Below, in pieces: positions 54,948 to 64,000 of a DNA stretch of 64,000 bases. Origin of the DNA: UBA10939 sp050942745 (GTDB lineage Bacteria; Myxococcota; Myxococcia; Myxococcales; UBA5297). Under the pieces are notes generated by a model. That model did not search any database and had not been told where the DNA came from. It saw only the letters and a program-made list of their open reading frames with translations. Each line of letters begins with the position of its first letter. Position 1 is the first letter of the stretch. The translations under genes were made by a program, and so were the position numbers. The stretch spans positions 6,545 to 70,544 of the forward strand of contig JBMNNX010000004.1 of the NCBI GenBank assembly GCA_050942745.1, read 5' to 3'.

Positions 54948-55490
54948 TCAGCTTGCCTTCCCGTCGAACACGCTCTCGAGGCTTGGCGCATCGATTCCCC
55001 GGTCGAACCAACTGTCGAGCTGGTCCGTGTCGGCCGACTCGACACGGAGGCGAGCGTCCTCTGGCAGGCCGCCAAAGCGGCGCTCGAGTAGGCGCAATAG
55101 GGTCTCGCGCTTGGTCGTGATTGCGGCCTCCGCCATCAACTCTTCGGCAGCCTTTGAGAGCACCACGTCCTCCTTCCCGGGAACAATCCGTCCCAGCGCG
55201 CCCCTGAGGGCTTGCTTGTCCACGGTCTCGTGCGACTTGAGGATATGGCTCACGGCGAACTGCAGAAAATCCGGCCTGTCGGCGAAGCCCTCGAGCAGCC
55301 AGGCGAGCACTTCGACGCAGTCGCCCTTGGGGAGCACGAACGCGTGCTTGAGCAGTCGCAAGCCCGCCCGGAGGTGCGGCCCGTCTGATAGCGCGTCGTC
55401 CGGTTCTCTGCCGAGATCGATCACCTGGAATGGGAAGTCGAGCAGGTGAGGCTTCTGCTCAGGCGTGGCCTCGACTTGGTCGCAGACCAC
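54948..55490 (-). pseudogene. 5'-truncated Rpn/PD-(D/E)XK nuclease with DUF4351
   Basis: A 180-residue remnant. The C-terminal 60 residues (TLLRLLERRFGGLPEDA, TDQLDSWFDRGIDAPSLESVF; parts) are a DUF4351 tail and the middle part (DFPFQVIDLG, LRAGLRLLKHAF) matches the central region of Rpn/YhgA-type recombination-promoting nucleases. The N-terminal nuclease core, usually some 150 residues with the catalytic Asp/Glu-x-Lys, is missing; coding sequence stops at about 55490, directly before the HTH-PBP gene. So the gene probably lost its 5' part when these segments were joined. Not expected to cut DNA. Confidence 0.7.
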
Positions 55491-55523
55491 GGCCGACAGA
55501 AGCCGCCGCGCCCCCGCCCAACC

Positions 55524-56435
55524 CTACTCCGGCTCGATGCGCAGCTCGCCGGTCCTCGCCACTCGATACCCGGGAATCCCCGCGAGCGCCTCGCGCAGCG
55601 GCGCGCTCTGCGCCACCTCGCACAGCCGCACGATGTGCGGGTCCCCGAGCCTGGAGGCGGGCACGAGCAGCTCGTAGGTCTCGTACCCGAGGCTGAAGAA
55701 CTCGAGCCCGAATCGCTCGGCCCAGGTGCGCGGGGCGAGGCCGAGGTCCGCCTCTCCGCGCACGATCGCGGCGGCGACCTCGAGGTTCGACGCGAGGAGC
55801 GCGGCCGTCCCGAGCGCGGCGCGCTCGAGCCCCGCGCTGCGGAGCGCGGCGTCGAGCACTTCGTGCAGACCCGACGTGGGCGGCCGCCCGGCGACGCGCA
55901 AACCGGGCGCCTCCTCGATCCGCGACAGCCGCAGCCCGCTCCGAAGCAGGAACCCGACCTCGCGCTCGGCGAGGTGAAGCCGCGCCAGCCTCACCCCGAG
56001 CCGCGGCGGCGGCGCGCGGCCGTGCCAGCCGGCGACCAGGATGTCGGCCATCGCGACCAGCTCGATGCCCACAGCGCGGTCTGCCCGCAGGAAGCCGAGC
56101 AACGGCTGCCCGCGCTGGCGAAGCTGTTCGATCAGCACCTCGACGACAAGGTCGTCGTCGCCCGCGAGCACGGGCAAGGGCTCGGTGGTCCCCGTCCAGC
56201 TCGCCTGCGCCGGAGGCGCGACCGTGGGCGCGGCGCCCGCGCGCCCGTCCGAGCCCTCGGCCCAGCGCAGCACCTCCTCGCGCGAGAAGAGCCACTTGCC
56301 GCCCGCCCGGCGCGCGGGCATCCCGCGGCGCAGCAGCCGATAGATGTGCTTGGGATGGACGCGCAGCAGCTCGGCCACCTCGGTCGAGGTGAGCAAGCGG
56401 TCGGTCGCTCCGGCCTTACGCGGCGGACTTCGCAT
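55524..56435 (-). CDS. HTH-PBP-like (molybdate-binding type) regulator
   Basis: A 303-residue transcription regulator. An excisionase/MerR-type helix-turn-helix (RLLTSTEVAELLRVHPKHIYRLLRRG at about 13-38; the wing includes GKWLFSREEVLRW) is followed by a type 2 periplasmic-binding-protein-like domain (about 90-300; LVAMADILVAGWHGR, GEADLGLAPRTWAERFGLEF in part) of the COG1910 kind associated with molybdate or tungstate sensing. ATG 56435 follows GAGGTG by five bases and overlaps the preceding gene by 20 bases. It is the last gene of the operon and probably senses the metal or anion handled by it. The ligand is inferred. Confidence 0.82.
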   Translation of the reverse strand: MRSPPRKAGATDRLLTSTEVAELLRVHPKHIYRLLRRGMPARRAGGKWLFSREEVLRWAEGSDGRAGAAPTVAPPAQASWTGTTEPLPVLAGDDDLVVEVLIEQLRQRGQPLLGFLRADRAVGIELVAMADILVAGWHGRAPPPRLGVRLARLHLAEREVGFLLRSGLRLSRIEEAPGLRVAGRPPTSGLHEVLDAALRSAGLERAALGTAALLASNLEVAAAIVRGEADLGLAPRTWAERFGLEFFSLGYETYELLVPASRLGDPHIVRLCEVAQSAPLREALAGIPGYRVARTGELRIEPE

Positions 56436-57255
56436 CGCGCACCTCGCTCGGCTCGACCTTCGCCTCGAAGCTCTCGGCCCAGCGCCCGGGCTCGTCGGCA
56501 ACGCCGCTCTCCTTGCTCCGCAGCACGAGCGCGCACCCTTCGTACTCGAAGCGCAGGGTCAGCGGACCTTCCCCGAGGCGAAGCCGCAGACGGCCGTTGG
56601 AGAAGGAGGCGCCCATCAGGCCGATGAGCGCGTCGGCGCTGCCGTCGCAGCGGTTACTCGTCGCCGACAGCGCCGGGGCGCGGGCGTCGACGCCGAAGTA
56701 GCGCACCGCCTGGAAGACCGCGGCGAGCCCGAGCCGGGCCTCGGGCGTGCGCGCGGCGTCGCCGAGGTGGTTCTCGAGCCCGCGCTCGAGCAGCGAGGCG
56801 AGGATGTCCGGCTCGAGCGCCGTGACCCGCGCCCGCCGCTCGCGGGTCGCGCAGAAGATGCTGTCCCACCCCGGGCTGTAGGACTTGAGATCGACTATCG
56901 GCGTGCCGTCGAGCATGTCGAGGTGGTCGACGTACAGGCGCAGCCCCTCGCGGCGCAGCAGGGGCACCACGGTCACCGCCAGCGGGTTGGGGCGCGCCGG
57001 CGAGCGGGTGCCGAAGACTCCGCGCGGCGGGGCCTCGGGATCGATGCGCTTGGGGCGGGCGGAGAGCCGGGTGCGGTCGGCCTGGTGGAACATGGCGACC
57101 ACGATGAGGTGCGAGGTCAGCTCGATGTCCTGCAGCCCCTCGGCGAATGGCTCGAAGATCTCGATCTGCGCCTCGCCGCCGCCCGCGGGGATCTCATCGC
57201 AGGCGCGGTGGGGCGAGCGCACCACGCCGATCGGGACGATCTCGAAGGCGGTCAT
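56416..57255 (-). CDS. TrmO (UPF0066)-FmdE-like fusion protein
   Basis: A 279-residue protein of two parts. Residues 1-140 are a TrmO/TsaA-type SAM-binding beta-barrel: FEIVPIGVVRSPH, GVFGTRSPARPNPLAVTVV and VDHLDMLDGTPIVDLKSY (parts). Residues about 150-260 resemble FmdE: SNRCDGSADALIGLMGASFSNGRLRL in part, with the family's Cys. TrmO domains methylate t6A37 in tRNA, but stand-alone and fused forms also occur in molybdenum-gene neighbourhoods; FmdE proteins are tied to molybdenum or tungsten enzymes. The start ATG 57255 follows GGAGGAAGG and overlaps the TonB receptor stop (ATGA). A tRNA role is less likely here than a metal-cofactor one. Confidence 0.8.
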   Translation of the reverse strand: MTAFEIVPIGVVRSPHRACDEIPAGGGEAQIEIFEPFAEGLQDIELTSHLIVVAMFHQADRTRLSARPKRIDPEAPPRGVFGTRSPARPNPLAVTVVPLLRREGLRLYVDHLDMLDGTPIVDLKSYSPGWDSIFCATRERRARVTALEPDILASLLERGLENHLGDAARTPEARLGLAAVFQAVRYFGVDARAPALSATSNRCDGSADALIGLMGASFSNGRLRLRLGEGPLTLRFEYEGCALVLRSKESGVADEPGRWAESFEAKVEPSEVRDAKSAA

Positions 57256-59252
57256 CCTTCCTCCCCAGGCCAGCCGGCCTCGAGCCCGAGCCAGATCTGC
57301 CGGCCGGGGTCGGGGTAGCCGAACTCGGTCTGGTAGCTGGCGTCGAGCAGGTTGGTGGCGCGGGCGAGCAGCGTCGCGAAGGGCAGGGCCCGCACCTTCA
57401 GTTGCGCGTCCCAGACCGCGTAGGCGCCCAAGCGCCCCCAGGCGCCGGTGTTCGGGTTGCGGAAGCTCTGCGGGCCGACGACGCGCACGAACGAGGAGAT
57501 CTCGACCCGCGAGTGCGGCAGCGCGATGACGCCGGCGGTCAGCTTGTGCGCCGGCCGGTACTCGAGGTGGTCCTCGTCGGCGTCGAGCCGGCGCGCGTGT
57601 AGGAAGGCGTAGCTCGCGTCGAGGCGGAGGTGGGGCAGGGGCCGCAGCCGCGCCGACAGCTCCGCGCCGGCGAGCCGCGCCCGCCCCACGTTCTCGATGC
57701 GCGTCATCCCGCCGCCGACCGCCACCTGCTCGATGAGGTCCTCGACCTCGGCGTCGAAGAGGCTCGCCTCGAGCGACAGCCAGTCGGCGGCGCGCCAGGC
57801 GATCTCGGCGTCGAAGTGCCAGGCCGCCTCGGGCTGCAGGTCGGGGTTGAGGAGCTGATACCCGTTGGCGCGAGAGAAGCGCTCGCGCAGCGTGGGGAAG
57901 CGGTGGCGGCGCGCCGCGGTGGCCCCGAGGCCCAGCGCCTCCGTCAGCTCGAGGTGCAGCGAGGCGAGCGGCCCGACTCCGACGGCCGGGCGCGAGTCCT
58001 CGCCGGGCAGATCGACCGGCAGCTCGGCTTCGACCTGGCAGGCCAAGGTCGCCGTTAGCGGCGCCGCCAGCCGCGCGCTCGCCTCGGGCGCGGCCATCAG
58101 CAGCACCCGCTGGTAGGCCGTCTCCTCCTCGTCGGTGTGGCGGTCGTATTCGGCGCCCGCCCAGGCGCTCAGGTGCGTGCGGCCCCACGGCGCGTCGAGC
58201 GAGAGCCGCGGCCGGGTGCGCAGGCCAAAGGCGCGGTCGTGGTACCAGGAGTGGAAGGCGCTCGGCGAGAGCTGGGTCGAGAAGCTCGCGTCGTCGTAGG
58301 CGTCCACGAGGTTGTCGTACAGCCGCGCGTAGGCCGTCGTCTCCACCTGCGCCGCGCCGCTGAAGCGGTGGCTCGCCTGGAGCATCAGCCCGCGCCAGGT
58401 GGTGAAGCGCCAGAAGCGCGCCGGCCGCGCCTCGGTGCTCGGCGGGATGCCGCGCGAGGAGTCGGTCCACAGCGCCGAGGCGCTCGCCTCATGGGCGCCC
58501 TCGGGCGCGTAGCGGACGGTGGCGCCGAGGTGGTAGCCGCGCCGGTCGCTGCCGACGCGCAGCCCCTCGCCCTGGAGCGCGGTCGGCGCGAAGCCCGAGG
58601 GGAGCGCGAAGCCCTCGCTGTGCTCGCCGCCGGCGAAGAGCGAGTAGCCGAGCGCGCCGCTCTGCGCCGAGTGGCTCAGCTCGGCGCGCCCGTGCAGCGG
58701 CAGGCTGCCTTCGAGCCGGGCCTCGATCGCGGGTCCTTGGCCTGGGCGGCGCGAGACGACCGAGATGGCGCCGCCCAGGCCCGAGGGGCCAGCGGCGACC
58801 CCCGGCGAGCGCGCCAGGGTCACCCGGGCGATCATCGCCGCGGGAAGCCGCGAGAGGTCGAGCTGGCCGTCGTAGGGCACGAAGAGCGGCGCGCCGTCGA
58901 TGAGCACCGCGGTCTGGCGCTGGTCGAAGCCGCGCAGGGTGACGATGCGCTCGCCCCGGGCGCCGGTGGAGGCGTTGAGCGAGGCCTCGAGCTCAAGCAC
59001 GCGGGCGAGGTCGGCCCCACCGCGCGCTTCGATGTCGGCGCGGCGGATCTGGCGCACGCTGGTGCCGCCGGATCCGTAGGGGTCGGAGGTGACCACGGTC
59101 TCGTAGGTGGGGGCGGCCTCGGCCGGCGCGCTGGCCTTGGTCGGCGCGTCGGCCTGCGGCTCGGCGGCCCCGTCGCCGGCGCGCGCGCCCGCGGGGAGCG
59201 CTGCGACGGCCGCGACGAGCAGCGCCGCGAGGGGGCGAGTGCGCGGGCTCAT
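57252..59252 (-). CDS. TonB-dependent outer-membrane receptor
   Basis: Outer-membrane active transporter of 666 residues. A signal peptide (about 1-25, AGARAGDG) is followed by a short region with a TonB-box-like ETVVTS (about 50), a plug domain (about 60-165: ARVLELEASLNAS, TLRGFDQRQTAVLIDGAP) and a 22-strand barrel to the C-terminal Trp (WLGLEAGW). It overlaps both the upstream lipoprotein gene and the downstream TrmO-FmdE gene by four bases. The operon suggests uptake of a molybdenum- or tungsten-related compound; cobalamin-like or siderophore substrates are alternatives. Confidence 0.9.
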   Translation of the reverse strand: MSPRTRPLAALLVAAVAALPAGARAGDGAAEPQADAPTKASAPAEAAPTYETVVTSDPYGSGGTSVRQIRRADIEARGGADLARVLELEASLNASTGARGERIVTLRGFDQRQTAVLIDGAPLFVPYDGQLDLSRLPAAMIARVTLARSPGVAAGPSGLGGAISVVSRRPGQGPAIEARLEGSLPLHGRAELSHSAQSGALGYSLFAGGEHSEGFALPSGFAPTALQGEGLRVGSDRRGYHLGATVRYAPEGAHEASASALWTDSSRGIPPSTEARPARFWRFTTWRGLMLQASHRFSGAAQVETTAYARLYDNLVDAYDDASFSTQLSPSAFHSWYHDRAFGLRTRPRLSLDAPWGRTHLSAWAGAEYDRHTDEEETAYQRVLLMAAPEASARLAAPLTATLACQVEAELPVDLPGEDSRPAVGVGPLASLHLELTEALGLGATAARRHRFPTLRERFSRANGYQLLNPDLQPEAAWHFDAEIAWRAADWLSLEASLFDAEVEDLIEQVAVGGGMTRIENVGRARLAGAELSARLRPLPHLRLDASYAFLHARRLDADEDHLEYRPAHKLTAGVIALPHSRVEISSFVRVVGPQSFRNPNTGAWGRLGAYAVWDAQLKVRALPFATLLARATNLLDASYQTEFGYPDPGRQIWLGLEAGWPGEEG

Positions 59253-59689
59253 TCGCTGAGGATGATCTCCGCGGTGTCGTTGATGTGCAGGCAGCCGGGG
59301 TACTGCAGCGACTCGTCCCAGATCAGGTGGCGGCTCTGGGGGTCGATGTAGCCCTGGGCGAGCTTGTCGCCGGGGACGGGGATGAATCCGTCGCAGGTGG
59401 ACTTCGAGCCGGGCTTGAACCCGTCGGCGGCGGTGAAGTCGGCCTTCAGACCGGCGACCGCCGTGCTGCCGATGACCTCGGCGACGACCTCTGTGAGCCG
59501 CACCGCCTTCGCGCCGGCGACCTCGACCGTCGGCAGGCCGCCGAGGGCGACGTCGGTCGAGGCGCCTTGCCAGGTGACCTTGACCGTCTTGCCGGCGCCG
59601 GCGTCGGGGGCGCCGGGGTCGGCCTCCTGACCGCAAGAAGAGCACTGCAGCGCCGCGAGGGCGAAGGCCAGCAGCCACATCTGCTTCAT
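59249..59689 (-). CDS. Small lipoprotein at head of the TonB operon
   Basis: A 146-residue lipoprotein with a signal peptide ending SSC or QC (MKQMWLLAFALAALQCSSC). The mature part is beta-rich with two later Cys (STCDGF, PGCLHI) that may form a disulfide, and the end ICINDTAEIILSE-like strand pattern of a small binding domain. It may capture substrate for the receptor at the cell surface. ATG 59689 has GGAGCT upstream; the frame further up (to 59746) lacks a signal sequence. It is coupled to the receptor gene by a four-base overlap. No family recognised. Confidence 0.7.
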   Translation of the reverse strand: MKQMWLLAFALAALQCSSCGQEADPGAPDAGAGKTVKVTWQGASTDVALGGLPTVEVAGAKAVRLTEVVAEVIGSTAVAGLKADFTAADGFKPGSKSTCDGFIPVPGDKLAQGYIDPQSRHLIWDESLQYPGCLHINDTAEIILSE

Positions 59690-59735
59690 GAAGAGCTCCG
59701 TCGAGTGCCCGGTATCCGGGCGGGAAAGTGGGCCC

Positions 59736-59770
59736 GATGTTACCAATTGTTACATTTGGTGGCAAGAATA
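59736..59770 (-). promoter_or_regulatory. AT-rich control region of the metal operon with GTTAC direct repeat
   Basis: GTTAC occurs at 59739-59743 and 59749-59753, exactly one helical turn apart, in an AT-rich patch about 50 bases upstream of the lipoprotein gene. This looks like a direct-repeat operator overlapping the promoter; the binding protein could be the HTH-PBP regulator. A guess from position and sequence. Confidence 0.4.
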
Positions 59771-59829
59771 CTGTTTCCGGGCGGACGGAGCAGGGTGGGG
59801 CGGGCCGCACGGGCCCGGTCGGGTCAGCT

Positions 59830-60090
59830 TCAGCCGTAGTCGGAGGACCCGCAGCCGCGCGACGGCGGGCGCCGCGAGATCCAGAGGTAGGCGCCGACGC
59901 CCGCCCCGACGCCGAGGACTCCGACGACGATCTCGAAGGTGTTGAGCGGCGGTGAGGCCGGTGTGCGGGGAGCCGAGCCTGGCGCGGCGCTCTCGGCGCG
60001 GTCGGGCGCCGGCTCGTCCGGGGCGGCAAAGGCGGCCCCCGAGGCGGCGAGCAGGGCGAAGAGCAGGGCTGCGAGGGCTGCGCGAGTCAT
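59830..60090 (-). CDS. Small secreted or membrane protein
   Basis: An 86-residue product with a signal peptide (MTRAALAALLFALLAASGAAFA), a Pro/Ala-rich linker, a membrane helix (about 50-70, FEIVVGVLGVGAGVGAYLWI) and a short tail CGSSDYG. There is no ribosome binding site before ATG 60090. It is plausible because of its clean signal/helix layout, but its function is unknown. Confidence 0.5.
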   Translation of the reverse strand: MTRAALAALLFALLAASGAAFAAPDEPAPDRAESAAPGSAPRTPASPPLNTFEIVVGVLGVGAGVGAYLWISRRPPSRGCGSSDYG

Positions 60091-60133
60091 GGGGGGAGGA
60101 TAACGCGCAGAGCGGCGTGGTCCTCGTTGCCGT

Positions 60134-60157
60134 GGCGGAGCTGGAGCTCCGCCCTCC
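60134..60157. repeat. palindromic GGAGCTCC repeat element
   Basis: GGCGGAGCTGGAGCTCCGCC has inverted arms and continues into CTCC, the inverse of the GGAGGGCGGAGCTCC family at 9823, 16104 and 16255. It lies between the small secreted protein gene and the AGCS gene. Confidence 0.55.
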
Positions 60158-60190
60158 AGGCGGAGCGCCTCGGTCCACATCGAGGACTTG

Positions 60191-61654
<1,464 letters not shown>

Positions 61655-61910
61655 GCCTGACCTCGCAAGTTGTGGGGAGAGGTGAGGCTAACCGGCGCGC
61701 GGGGCCGGTTTCAAACTCCGAGTTTCGCGGAGCCCGACCGCGCCGATTGCACGCTTGCCGATGGTGCCCTCAACCGGTCAGTCCGACGGCGGTCGAGGAC
61801 TCGCCCTCTCGCGCGGTGAGTCGAGAAGGGCGACCTTGCCCGGCGCGCGGACAAGCTGGAGGCCGGTGAGGGAGGGAGCGTCGCCCGCTACCGGCGGCAT
61901 GCGTGGCAGT

Positions 61911-62055
61911 GCCGGAGCGCCAGCCGTCGTGCTGGCGATTCGGCGGACGGTCCGCGAGTCGAGAGGGAGAGTGGGGAGCGCAGTCGCCGGAGCGCCAGCC
62001 GTCGTGCTGGCGATTCGGCGGACGGTCCGCGTGTCGAGAGGGAGAGCGGGAGCGC
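61911..62055. repeat. 75-bp tandem duplication upstream of the cupin gene
   Basis: GCCGGAGCGCCAGCCGTCGT at 61911 is repeated at 61986 with only a few differences over about 70 bases. Each unit contains the hairpin CGCCAGC-CGTCGT-GCTGGCG and the palindrome-like CGGCGGACGGTCCGC. The rest of 61655-62132 holds no gene. Confidence 0.85.
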
Positions 62056-62132
62056 CGCCGTCCCCGGCGGCGTCCGTGCGCGGGGAGGGCCCGCCATCGC
62101 CCCAAAGCGCCGAGTCGAGCGAGGAGGGGAAC

Positions 62133-62462
62133 ATGAAGGTGACCAACATCTCCGAGGGGAAGGGCTTCTTCCACGTGCTCGCGACCAGCGAGGGCAGTCA
62201 GACCGCGGTGATGCGGCTCGCGCCCGGCAAGGAGAGCAGCCGGCACGCGAACGCGCACCCTCACAGCGATCAGGTTCTCTTCGTGTTCGAGGGCGAGGTC
62301 GTCGGTGAGATCGCGGGCGAGCGGCACGCGCTGCGCCGCGGGGACTCGGTGATCGTCCCCGCGGGCACGCTCCACCGCTTCTTCAACGAGGGCGAGACCG
62401 AGGCGATCACCTTCAACGTCTACGCGCCACCCGCCTACGGGAAGGGCGGTCAGGGGCGTTAG
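62133..62462 (+). CDS. Cupin-domain protein
   Basis: A 109-residue single-domain cupin. The metal motifs are HANAHPHSDQVLFVFEGEV (part, about 42-60) and PAGTLHRFFNEG (about 79-90), with His/Glu ligands in usual places. GAGGAGGGG precedes ATG 62133. Such small cupins may be isomerases, dioxygenases or sensors; no specific role can be given. Confidence 0.85.
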   Translation: MKVTNISEGKGFFHVLATSEGSQTAVMRLAPGKESSRHANAHPHSDQVLFVFEGEVVGEIAGERHALRRGDSVIVPAGTLHRFFNEGETEAITFNVYAPPAYGKGGQGR

Positions 62463-62901
62463 GCGGCGCGCGCCTTGATTCTGCGCGGACGCACTCGCCC
62501 CGGAGGCGCTACTCCCGTCCGGGGGGAATCGCGCCAGGCCACTCGCCTGCGCGGTTGGAGCCGGGTTTCACGGAGCAGGCGGCCCCGACCTGTCGGTAGA
62601 ATTTCCTTGTGATTGTGCGCAGTTGCGGCGCGCTCAGGATGCCTCAGGAAGGCCCCCCAGAGGCCCAGAATTGGCCGTAGAGCAGGGGTTCGAGCCCCGG
62701 CCCTATTAAAGCAAGCCTGGCGGTCCAAAACCGCCCTACGGGCCGTCCAGGCACCTTCCCGGGCCGATAGGGGCTCCGAAAGGCCGCCGATCGCGCCATC
62801 GGGGGCTCGTTTATCGGACGCGGCGTCGGCTAGGCTTCGGAGCTGAGGGGCAAGAGCTTTCAGCTCAAAGGACTGCGCCTTTGCGGCGAGAGGAGTCGAC
62901 C
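62463..62901. other. intergenic stretch with decayed sequence
   Basis: Contains no accepted gene. GGGGTTCGAGCCCCGG at about 62685 resembles a tRNA T-arm, but no acceptor or anticodon stem can be built around it. ORFs on both strands lack ribosome binding sites. Confidence 0.4.
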
Positions 62902-63471
62902 ATGGGCTTCTTTTCGACTCTCTTCGGGCGACAGAGGGAGAGCCTTACCGCGAGCTGGGAGGCCGATCCCGCCGTGCTCCTCGAGTTCGACGCGCAGCGG
63001 CATACGCTCAACGGCGTGAGGCTCGGCGATCCTGTCGAGCGGCTGCGCGGGCTGGGGCCAGTCGAGGACTGGCGGGCGCTGCGCGTGGGCGACCTCGTCT
63101 ACGCATCGCGCGGTCTGCGACTGGGGGTGAGCGAAGGACTGCTCGACTCGTTCTCGCTCATCTGGAGCAGCCCCTACGAGCCAGGCTTCCGGTCCTTCCC
63201 CGGGCACACGCTGCTCAACGGGCGCGAGATAGGCCTGAGCTCCTCTTGCACCGAGCCGGAGTTGAGGGCCTGGTTCGGCGAGCCGTATTGGCGCGACGCC
63301 GACGAGGACGAAGTCCTCCTCTTCTACGAGTGGGCCGATTGTGAGTGGCAGGTCGAGCTGGCGCCGGACGGCAAGCTGCGCTCGCTGCTCGTCGTGCGCG
63401 AGCCCATGTTGGCCGACGCGCAGGCCCGCGACTCCTACGGCGTCACTCGGCCCTGGCCGCCGCCCCGATAG
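62902..63471 (+). CDS. Hypothetical soluble protein
   Basis: A 189-residue protein starting MGFFSTLFGRQR, then an alpha/beta segment with FDAQRHTLNGVRLGD, LVYASRGLRLGV and an acidic DADEDEVLLFYEW. Good codon bias and GAGAGGAG before ATG 62902 support a real gene. I recognise no family. It has no signal peptide or membrane helix. Confidence 0.7.
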   Translation: MGFFSTLFGRQRESLTASWEADPAVLLEFDAQRHTLNGVRLGDPVERLRGLGPVEDWRALRVGDLVYASRGLRLGVSEGLLDSFSLIWSSPYEPGFRSFPGHTLLNGREIGLSSSCTEPELRAWFGEPYWRDADEDEVLLFYEWADCEWQVELAPDGKLRSLLVVREPMLADAQARDSYGVTRPWPPPR

Positions 63472-63480
63472 CCGCCCGAG

Positions 63481-63858
63481 TCAAGGCTCGACGGCCACGA
63501 CGGCGACGAGCAGCTCTGCCTCGCTGCCCATCTCGGCGACTGCGGCCCCTTCGCCGCGGCCGACGACCTTGCCGCCGGCGAGGGCCTCGATAACGACGCG
63601 GAGCGTCTCGCCGTCGAGCTCGTCGGGTAGCAGAAGCCGGATGGTCTGGTCACCCGAGAGCCGCGAGCCGCCCGGCTGCTCCGGTCGCAGCAGCGGCTCG
63701 AAGAGCGGCTTGCCCGAAAGGTCGGTCACCCGCGCCCGAAGCTGCTCGACCGCGAGGCCGGCCGGCAGCCGCACCCGCAGCAGCAGCGAGGCGGGCTCCG
63801 GGCCGCAGCCCAGCGCGAGGAGCGCCGCGAGCCCGAGCGCTGCCGCCGCGCGCCTCAT
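63481..63858 (-). CDS. Small lipoprotein
   Basis: A 125-residue lipoprotein with lipobox ALGC in LGLAALLALGCGPE, followed by a beta-rich domain (LLLRVRLPAGLAVEQLRARV, then paired strands). ATG 63858 overlaps the stop of the upstream gene (ATGA). It likely works with that gene at the cell envelope; function unknown. Confidence 0.7.
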   Translation of the reverse strand: MRRAAAALGLAALLALGCGPEPASLLLRVRLPAGLAVEQLRARVTDLSGKPLFEPLLRPEQPGGSRLSGDQTIRLLLPDELDGETLRVVIEALAGGKVVGRGEGAAVAEMGSEAELLVAVVAVEP

Positions 63859-64000
63859 CGCAGATCCACCGTCCCCAAGGTCGGCGCCGCTGGCGAGGAG
63901 CGGCCGATGAGCAGCGCCGCGCCCACGCCGGTCGCCGCCGCGCCGACCCCGGTCCAGAACCACCAGCGGCGCCAAAGCGGCTCCTCGGCGCTCCCGTCGC
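63855..64000 (-). CDS. C-terminal end of a membrane protein (PEGA-type tail), partial
   Basis: The last 48 residues of a gene that continues past the right edge: PLWRRWWFWTGVG followed by a hydrophobic helix and a short tail ending LGTVDLR. A basic-aromatic WWFWTGVG segment before a single helix is typical of the C-termini of myxobacterial PEGA/TPR proteins, which supports but does not prove that identity. Coupled to the downstream lipoprotein gene. Confidence 0.55.
   Translation of the reverse strand, partial: DGSAEEPLWRRWWFWTGVGAAATGVGAALLIGRSSPAAPTLGTVDLR

Noticed and set aside
54948..55490. active transposase
   Set aside because: Rpn proteins are sometimes labelled transposases, but the catalytic N-terminal half is missing here and no terminal inverted repeats are seen.
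56416..57255. plain housekeeping TrmO tRNA methyltransferase
   Set aside because: The FmdE-like C-terminal fusion and the TonB/PBP operon context argue for a metal-linked role, though tRNA methylation cannot be excluded.
62660..62760. tRNA gene
   Set aside because: A T-arm-like GGTTCGAGCCCC is present, but no matching acceptor, D-arm or anticodon stem can be drawn.

Overview
The window is a GC-rich (roughly 70 percent) bacterial chromosome segment with dense, GC3-biased genes. Gene content suggests a Gram-negative delta-type bacterium, most likely Myxococcota. This is an inference from lipoproteins with Cys-rich repeats, a Wsp-like chemosensory cluster, a PilY1/minor-pilin operon, RND efflux and TonB receptor genes, a large cyclase/ATPase/TPR regulator and a C-terminus typical of myxobacterial PEGA proteins. 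No rRNA, tRNA, CRISPR array, phage or intact insertion sequence was seen.

Layout. 1-511: edge of a GHKL ATPase gene. 787-4226: pncB-nadE (NAD salvage) behind a perfect palindrome that fits an NrtR operator. 4926-9298: RND efflux pump and adaptor, followed on the map by an unusual 40-bp-periodic palindrome array (9508-9730) and a Cys-repeat lipoprotein. 11506-18403: nrtR, PP2C phosphatase, protein kinase with zinc ribbon, nicotinamidase-like hydrolase, von Willebrand A protein and ADP-ribosylglycohydrolase, all on the plus strand. 18516-21327: a lipoprotein and small proteins among dispersed repeats. 21482-30529: Wsp-like chemosensory operon (CheW, CheR-TPR, CheW, MCP, CheA-REC, CheB, then a histidine kinase). 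31348-35862: MFS exporter, TspO, methyltransferase, membrane protein, Cys-rich metal-binding protein. 35980-44121: minor pilin remnant, pilW, pilX, pilY1. 44731-47082: lipoprotein esterase and a MYG1-family protein. 47227-53207: soluble-adenylyl-cyclase-like giant regulator and a PAS histidine kinase. 53567-54865: MgtC/DUF4010 membrane protein. 54948-59689: 5'-truncated Rpn nuclease remnant, then a four-gene metal-related operon (lipoprotein, TonB receptor, TrmO-FmdE fusion, HTH-PBP regulator). 59830-64000: AGCS symporter, cupin and small proteins.

The most interesting unit is the NAD-linked cluster. NrtR boxes with the same GTGT-N7-ACAC core precede both pncB-nadE and nrtR. The nrtR operon joins NAD salvage enzymes to a kinase/phosphatase/vWA set that resembles the TerY-P triads known from tellurite-resistance loci, and to a DraG-type hydrolase whose product, ADP-ribose, is the known NrtR ligand. 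I infer an NAD/ADP-ribose-controlled phosphorylation circuit.

Caveat: four genes (kinase, vWA, draG, cyclase regulator) carry single-base frameshifts although the reading frames resume with good family similarity. Sequencing or assembly indels are the simplest explanation, but true inactivation cannot be excluded from one sequence.
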